Source of the DNA: Pseudomonadota bacterium
GTDB taxonomy: Bacteria > Pseudomonadota > Gammaproteobacteria > Steroidobacterales > Steroidobacteraceae
Direction of reading: 5' to 3'
DNA length: 39,755 bases
NCBI GenBank assembly: GCA_947454465.1
Contig: CANGJP010000016.1
Location: 1 to 39,755, forward strand
Under the pieces are notes generated by a model that searched no databases, was not told the origin of the DNA, and saw only the letters and a program-made list of their open reading frames with translations. Position 1 is the first letter of the stretch, and every line of letters starts with the position of its first letter. The translations under genes were made by a program, and so were the position numbers. This document shows, piece after piece, positions 35,496 to 39,755 of this stretch.

Positions 35496-35515
35496 ATTTA
35501 CTTTAAGGCTACTAA

Positions 35516-36226
35516 CTATTTTTTCGAAGATATAAGTTTAGATTGCTCGATGGATTTTATAAATTCGACAAGTAATGCAGAGTCATCGCCATCTATATCT
35601 GACAGATGATCATCATCAAGCCATGACTGATCAGCCTCAAGATGTGGACTAACTAGACCAACATGACCCGACTTGTAGTTCTGTATTAGAGCAGCGACTT
35701 CACCTGTTTCATAGAACGACCAAATATCTGAATCGTCTCCATCGTTAGCCATAAACTCAGGCCCATCTTGAAAATAGACCGAGCGATGCTGGCCATGCCA
35801 AGATACTATTTCCATGCGAGCTTCTATTGTTTTACTGTGAGCTCTAATTTTACCTTTAAATAAATTTAAATTATCTGATGAAGCAAGATACGCCCCAAGA
35901 CAAACGCCTAAATAGCTTCCCCCACCAGCAACAAAGTTATGTATAACCTCAGCCTCACCCGGCTTTAAGTCATCCATCAACTCATCAACATCGTCACCGC
36001 CAGGTATGGCGAATAGATTGACGCTCTTCAATCTCTCATGCGTGATCTCACCAGCATGTATCTTTTGCACATCGTAACCCGCTTGTCTGATTACTTTGGC
36101 CAGCGACTGAGGGCACCCATCGCAAACGCCTGGACCATAGTAAACAGCAGCGATTGGCTGTGACTGAGACCAAGCATCAGGAAAAATAAAAAATCCAATC
36201 AGTAAAAGTAATGAAATTTTCTTCAT
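35516..36226 (-). CDS. Secreted BPL_N-type class I amidotransferase-like protein
   Basis: ATG 36226 gives a signal peptide (MKKISLLLLIGFFIFPDAWS) and 236 residues. The fold signature is that of the N-terminal biotin-protein-ligase-like domain (BPL_N): AAVYYGPGVCDGCPQSL, LFAIPGGDDVDELMDDL, and GGGSYLGVCLGAYLAS, whose Cys is at the nucleophile elbow. Such proteins are glutamine-amidotransferase-like, but in exported forms the activity is unknown. The C-terminus has a DDDHLSDIDGDDSALL acidic stretch. It lies between the Tat amine oxidase and the esterase on the same strand and is probably co-transcribed with them. Confidence 0.8.
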   Translation of the reverse strand: MKKISLLLLIGFFIFPDAWSQSQPIAAVYYGPGVCDGCPQSLAKVIRQAGYDVQKIHAGEITHERLKSVNLFAIPGGDDVDELMDDLKPGEAEVIHNFVAGGGSYLGVCLGAYLASSDNLNLFKGKIRAHSKTIEARMEIVSWHGQHRSVYFQDGPEFMANDGDDSDIWSFYETGEVAALIQNYKSGHVGLVSPHLEADQSWLDDDHLSDIDGDDSALLVEFIKSIEQSKLISSKK

Positions 36227-36321
36227 TTCTATCAGAGAGTTATCTTTGTATATAGGCAAATAATTAATACATTAGCAGCGTGAATTGGACTTCAATCCAT
36301 GATTGATTTGCGTATCTTAAG

Positions 36322-37722
36322 TTAGCTGTGTGCCGTCAATATTCTATTAGCTTCGCGCTCGCCTGATTCGAATGCGCCACGCACTGTCGACGTGTGTTTC
36401 TGATAAGTCGCCTCTCCAGCAAAAAACAGCCTATCACCCACAGGCTCAGACAAGGTTTCATTATCTCGCCCGGTAGCACCAGGCGGTAAGTAACTATAGG
36501 AACCCAATGAGAAAGGATCCATACCCCAACGTGTTTGCTTCACTGCAACAGGATCAGATAATCTAACACCAAACATTTTACGGAGAACCTGCATGGCAAC
36601 TGTAGTCAGTTCTGCATCCGTCTTTTTTTCATTCTCTAATGCTACCTGCCCTACGTTATACCCAGCAAGAATAGGTACATTCATAAAACTCGATAAATTA
36701 ACCCACTCACTAAACTGTCGGCTTTTCGAATCCACAAAGTTAAACAATTGACGATCAGGCCACTGCACTCTGTCAAACTTCAGGCATATTTTATTCATTA
36801 AGCCAAATCCAATAGCCTGAATCGCATTCAACTTTGAAGCCGGTAACGGCGGATAAAATTGCACAGTACCCGACTTTAGAACCCCCAAAGGTAAAGTCAC
36901 GATAACCCGCTTGGCTCTATAGACATTTTTATCGCTATGAACCTCTACATTACTAGCCGATGTGATTACCCGACGCACGACTTCACCTAAACGAATATCT
37001 AACTGCTTTGATAACCACAGTGGAATTTGTACATATCCTTTTGGCAATACAACATCACCCCCTAGATCATCTGCACCCTGATCATAGTGGTAAAAGGACA
37101 GTTGACTGAGATCAGCAGCATATTCATGCTCAATTTCATAATTGGCCTCAAAATCTAACATCTGTCGCTGACTATCATTTAAAACACTGGAAGCCACCAC
37201 AGAATTCCATACTGTTTCCAAAGGAACGTCAGATGAGTGCTGATCTCGATAAACCTTTCTCAGTCGATTCACCGAACCATTTACTCGCCTAAAGAGCTGC
37301 TCAGAAGTCTCGATTTGCTCTTCAGACCACTGAGCACCATCACTACTGTAGATATTTCTAGAGTCATAGTCAGTCATAAAGGTCGTAAGTGCATTGGAAT
37401 TGGCTATTTCTGCTAGCGGATTTCCACTAATCCCATGAATCCATTGAGCTCCTAGATCTACAGAGACATCGGAGCCAATAGTATCCGTCCAAACTCGTCC
37501 ACCGATACGCTGCCTCGCCTCTACAACTACTACCCGCTGTCCTGCCTGATGAAGTTTTTTTGCTGCCGCTAATCCAGCCACGCCTGCCCCAATAACAATG
37601 CAGTCGTAAAGCTCAGTTTCAGTTGACTTTGCACCTTGCGCAAGAGCAAGTGCACCCGCGGCGAATACACCGCCGATTAACTCACGGCGTGTATGTCTGT
37701 TCTTATGCGGCTCGGAAGGCAT
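36322..37722 (-). CDS. Flavin monoamine/polyamine oxidase with Tat signal
   Basis: The 466-residue protein begins with a twin-arginine signal (HTRRELIGGVFAAGALALAQ), so it is exported folded with its FAD. The Rossmann motif is CIVIGAGVAGLAAAKKL (about residue 41), followed by EARQRIGGRVWTD and GAQWIHG, where GxxWIHG is typical of polyamine oxidases. RVIVTLPLGVLKSG and the FAD-binding C-terminus LFFAGEATYQKHTSTVRGA, with SGEREANRIL, complete the amine-oxidase fold. It would oxidise an amine with O2, releasing H2O2 in the periplasm. It is divergent from the peptidase gene and first in the three-gene minus-strand run. Confidence 0.88.
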   Translation of the reverse strand: MPSEPHKNRHTRRELIGGVFAAGALALAQGAKSTETELYDCIVIGAGVAGLAAAKKLHQAGQRVVVVEARQRIGGRVWTDTIGSDVSVDLGAQWIHGISGNPLAEIANSNALTTFMTDYDSRNIYSSDGAQWSEEQIETSEQLFRRVNGSVNRLRKVYRDQHSSDVPLETVWNSVVASSVLNDSQRQMLDFEANYEIEHEYAADLSQLSFYHYDQGADDLGGDVVLPKGYVQIPLWLSKQLDIRLGEVVRRVITSASNVEVHSDKNVYRAKRVIVTLPLGVLKSGTVQFYPPLPASKLNAIQAIGFGLMNKICLKFDRVQWPDRQLFNFVDSKSRQFSEWVNLSSFMNVPILAGYNVGQVALENEKKTDAELTTVAMQVLRKMFGVRLSDPVAVKQTRWGMDPFSLGSYSYLPPGATGRDNETLSEPVGDRLFFAGEATYQKHTSTVRGAFESGEREANRILTAHS

Positions 37723-37862
37723 CTGATGTCTCTTATAAGTTTTGTGACTGGACAGGAAATAGTTTTAATAAGATTAAAAATCTCTAAATTCTATTAGCGA
37801 AAGCATAATATGAAATGTTAACGGATAATACTTTCATTCATACCTTTACTTGGGTCGATCCA

Positions 37863-39071
37863 ATGAAATTCCGCATAAGTCTTTTTGCTTGTGGCATCTC
37901 AGTATTATTAGTCACTCTAATAATCGCAATATCTCTTTTCATCTTGAAAAACGACCAAAATATTAAAGCCCCCAAACCAGAATTACCGAAAAAAAGCAGC
38001 TGGACAATAATGCTGTATATGTCTGGTGACAATGATTTGGAGGAATATATAGTCAAAGACATTGAACATGAATTAGCAAAAACGGGCTCTTCGAAAAGCA
38101 TACAGGTTGTGGCGCTAGCGGATCGGGGGCCCGGTTACGACCAGAGTCGCGATGACTGGCAAAGCACTAAACTGTTCCACATAGAAAATGGAATGCTGGC
38201 TGACTCTAAAAGCGCGATTGCTGACTGGGGTGAGCGAAATATGGGCGACAAAAACACCCTCATTGACTTTGTTACTTGGTCAAAAAACAGATACCCAGCT
38301 GAGCACTATGCGCTGTACTTTTGGGGTCATGGCTGGAATTGGCATCCCGGATATGTAATGGAGGATGACACAGACAAAGACTCCTTAGATATGGACGAAC
38401 TCAGGCAGGCTTTGCCATCCATAGGCTTTATTGATTTAGTCGGCTACGACGGATGCAATATGGCTTCATTAGAAGTTGATGCAATGTGGCATGGGCATGC
38501 AACAGCAGTTACCAGCTCTCAGGAATTCGTAGATTGGAGCGGAATTGACTACAGCAAGATCATCGAAGCATTAACACTATACCCAGACATGACTGCCGAC
38601 CAACTGGCGATTGCTAGCAGCCGAAGCGCATCTGATGAAAAAACATGGTTCGCGGTAGCAGTTGACGACAGAATCATCCCGCTATTTGTGTCATTAAATG
38701 ACTTATTCAGTTATATGCACAGCAACTTAACTAATAGATTTAGAGCTTATAAGACCGCTTTCGGAAAAGCAAAAGGATTTACTGATGCCCCTTTAGATAA
38801 AGACTTATATGACTTGGTTGATAATATCAGTCATGCCACAGACGATATAAGCCTCAAAGCAAAAAGCAATGCTGTAATGAATGCAGTAAAGCAATCTGTT
38901 TTAGATGAGCATCATGCTATTGAATACAAAAGAGCTCATGGCATAACCATAAGTACTTTTGATGGAAACAAAGAATACGACTCTGACTTTAAATATTATT
39001 CAACCATAGGCTTTCCCAATATGAATAGCTGGGTTGATTTCCTGAATAGCTATAAGGCGCAATATCACTGA
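37863..39071 (+). CDS. Clostripain-family (C11) cysteine peptidase, membrane-anchored
   Basis: About 402 residues from ATG 37863; an ATG at 37815 would add 16 residues without a ribosome-binding site. Residues about 5-30 are one hydrophobic anchor. The peptidase core follows: SWTIMLYMSGDNDLEEY, YALYFWGHGWNW with the catalytic His, and IDLVGYDGCNMASLEVD with the catalytic Cys. TAVTSSQEFVDWSGIDY comes next. C11 peptidases cut after basic residues; the substrate here is unknown. The catalytic domain would face the periplasm. The gene is on the opposite strand from the rest of the module and ends about 85 bp before repeat copy D. Confidence 0.87.
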   Translation: MKFRISLFACGISVLLVTLIIAISLFILKNDQNIKAPKPELPKKSSWTIMLYMSGDNDLEEYIVKDIEHELAKTGSSKSIQVVALADRGPGYDQSRDDWQSTKLFHIENGMLADSKSAIADWGERNMGDKNTLIDFVTWSKNRYPAEHYALYFWGHGWNWHPGYVMEDDTDKDSLDMDELRQALPSIGFIDLVGYDGCNMASLEVDAMWHGHATAVTSSQEFVDWSGIDYSKIIEALTLYPDMTADQLAIASSRSASDEKTWFAVAVDDRIIPLFVSLNDLFSYMHSNLTNRFRAYKTAFGKAKGFTDAPLDKDLYDLVDNISHATDDISLKAKSNAVMNAVKQSVLDEHHAIEYKRAHGITISTFDGNKEYDSDFKYYSTIGFPNMNSWVDFLNSYKAQYH

Positions 39072-39156
39072 TTACTAACTATTAGCTCCTATCAAAATAC
39101 GTCTTATCACCACTTTGAATTATTAACATTACTTAGCGAGATCACAGACTGACCCA

Positions 39157-39324
39157 CCTCATGCTCCACCAACCCATCTGCAAAACTTTTGCCTAACATT
39201 TGCAAAACACACTCATTAGTTTTGCTACGTATTGATCAATGGTGCAGTCAGAAGTTGAGTGCTGTGACCTCCAAGTGGTCTAATTATTTTTTATACAAAC
39301 GCTCTAACCAAGCTTATTGATCAA
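39157..39324 (+). repeat. Direct repeat copy D (156-bp C/D type plus integrase-like left flank)
   Basis: The core starts at 39169 and the 156-bp unit ends inside mutT, reading CTAACCAAGCTTATTGATCAA over the mutT stop and last codons. Immediately left, CCTCATGCTCCACC is identical to the 5' end of the integrase fragment at copy A. Thus D looks like a junction of an integrase-side attachment sequence with the mutT 3' end. Confidence 0.87.
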
Positions 39325-39714
39325 CGCTTCTATCAGTGGTTGGTCTGCCGGTAATAGATCAGCAGTTGCTAACTGATCTACACTAACCCACCGTAGAGCC
39401 TGATGATCTAATGGTTTTGGTTCACCCTTAAACTCAGTAACTAACCATAACTCTAAGTGAACAACTCGGTCGGGATACTCATGATCACAGCTGACCAAGT
39501 ACTGGGCTCGTTGTACTTCTATACCTAATTCTTCTTCTAGTTCTCGCCTTAATGCCGCCAGTGGTGTCTCACCACTATCTATCTTGCCACCGGGAAACTC
39601 CCATCCCCCAGCCATATGTTTTCCCTCAGGTCGTTGCGCAATCAGTATCTGACCTTGCAACGACACTAAGGCACCTGCCACAACATGGATAGCAGGCTTG
39701 GGTGCATGGGGCAT
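39304..39714 (-). CDS. mutT: 8-oxo-dGTP diphosphatase MutT
   Basis: MutT removes oxidised guanine nucleotides from the precursor pool. The Nudix box GGKIDSGETPLAALRRELEE followed by ELGI fits GX5EX7REUXEEXGU exactly. The entry AGALVSLQGQILIAQRPEGK with HMAGGWEFPGGK is typical of MutT. Length is 136 residues. It converges on yacG, as in E. coli, but across the accessory array. Its last codons (L-I-N-K-L-G) lie in repeat D, so the 3' end appears to have served as an integration site while the coding sequence stayed intact. Confidence 0.96.
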   Translation of the reverse strand: MPHAPKPAIHVVAGALVSLQGQILIAQRPEGKHMAGGWEFPGGKIDSGETPLAALRRELEEELGIEVQRAQYLVSCDHEYPDRVVHLELWLVTEFKGEPKPLDHQALRWVSVDQLATADLLPADQPLIEALINKLG

Positions 39715-39755
39715 GATTTAGATCAGTTTTCTAGTGCACCGTGGCAATGCTTGTA

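Larger units (their letters stand above)
30225..39324. mobile_element. Accessory module array inserted between yacG and mutT
   Basis: The segment separates yacG and mutT, which are neighbours in E. coli. It has an integrase remnant at the left end, four direct copies of a core containing CATCTGCAAAACTTTTGCC (near 30562, 33552, 34331 and 39174), and a visibly more A/T-rich composition than the pil region. The copies split it into modules of about 3.0, 0.8 and 4.8 kb. The left edge after yacG has no core copy, so that boundary is uncertain. Insertion by site-specific recombination at the mutT 3' end is inferred from the repeats; no intact recombinase is present. Confidence 0.65.

Noticed and set aside
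30545-39324. Integron with attC sites
   Set aside because: The repeats lack the paired R-box/L-box attC structure, modules hold several genes in both orientations, and the recombinase fragment does not resemble IntI.
30545-39324. CRISPR array from the recurring 25-bp core
   Set aside because: Only four copies spaced kilobases apart, with coding genes between them and no cas genes.

Overview
The window is chromosomal DNA of a gammaproteobacterium. The evidence is a complete type IV pilus (T4P) neighbourhood in gammaproteobacterial arrangement: the Pil-Chp chemosensory cluster next to gshB and a tonB3-like gene, then nadE, sucDC, pilSR, pilA, pilBCD, coaE, zapD, yacG and mutT. Base composition looks close to 50% GC by eye, falling visibly in the last 9 kb. 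I cannot name the genus. No rRNA, tRNA or CRISPR array was seen.

Region 1 (1-9030). A minus-strand Pil-Chp operon (pilG, pilH, pilI, pilJ, chpA; chpA runs off the left edge) controls twitching motility and surface sensing. It diverges from gshB, an ApbE-type FMN transferase lipoprotein gene and a tonB-family gene. This order resembles the P. aeruginosa pilG/gshB/tonB3 locus. The PilJ here lacks the large periplasmic sensor domain.

Region 2 (9054-17800). Mostly envelope genes: a secreted GloVer-repeat protein with a C-terminal sorting-type tail, a dihaem cytochrome c, a small hypothetical, an EF-hand/Gly-rich secreted protein, a NamZ-like (DUF1343) protein followed by a DOMON-like protein, an Omp85-family barrel, and glutamine-dependent NAD synthetase.

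Region 3 (17841-30145). sucC-sucD (TCA cycle) with an unusual lysine-rich extension on SucD. Then pilS-pilR, a sigma-54 promoter, pilA and a terminator, followed by pilB, pilC, pilD, coaE, zapD and yacG. PilS/PilR would drive pilA from the -24/-12 promoter. PilD processes PilA, and PilB and PilC assemble the fibre.

Region 4 (30146-39324). A module array sits between convergent yacG and mutT, which are direct neighbours in E. coli. Four direct copies of a roughly 25-bp core containing GCAAAACTTTTGC divide it into three modules of about 3.0, 0.8 and 4.8 kb. A truncated tyrosine recombinase gene lies at the left end, with a core copy at its 5' edge. Two of the copies extend over 156 bp and include the last codons of mutT, suggesting integration at the mutT 3' end. 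The cargo is almost all secreted or membrane proteins: a YncE-like propeller, a beta-sandwich protein, a COG4705 membrane protein, a second EF-hand/Gly-rich protein, an LpqC-like esterase, a BPL_N-type amidotransferase-like protein, a Tat-exported amine oxidase and a clostripain-family peptidase.

The best candidates for something undescribed are this repeat-delimited array, the histone-H1-like tail on SucD, and the sensor-less PilJ.
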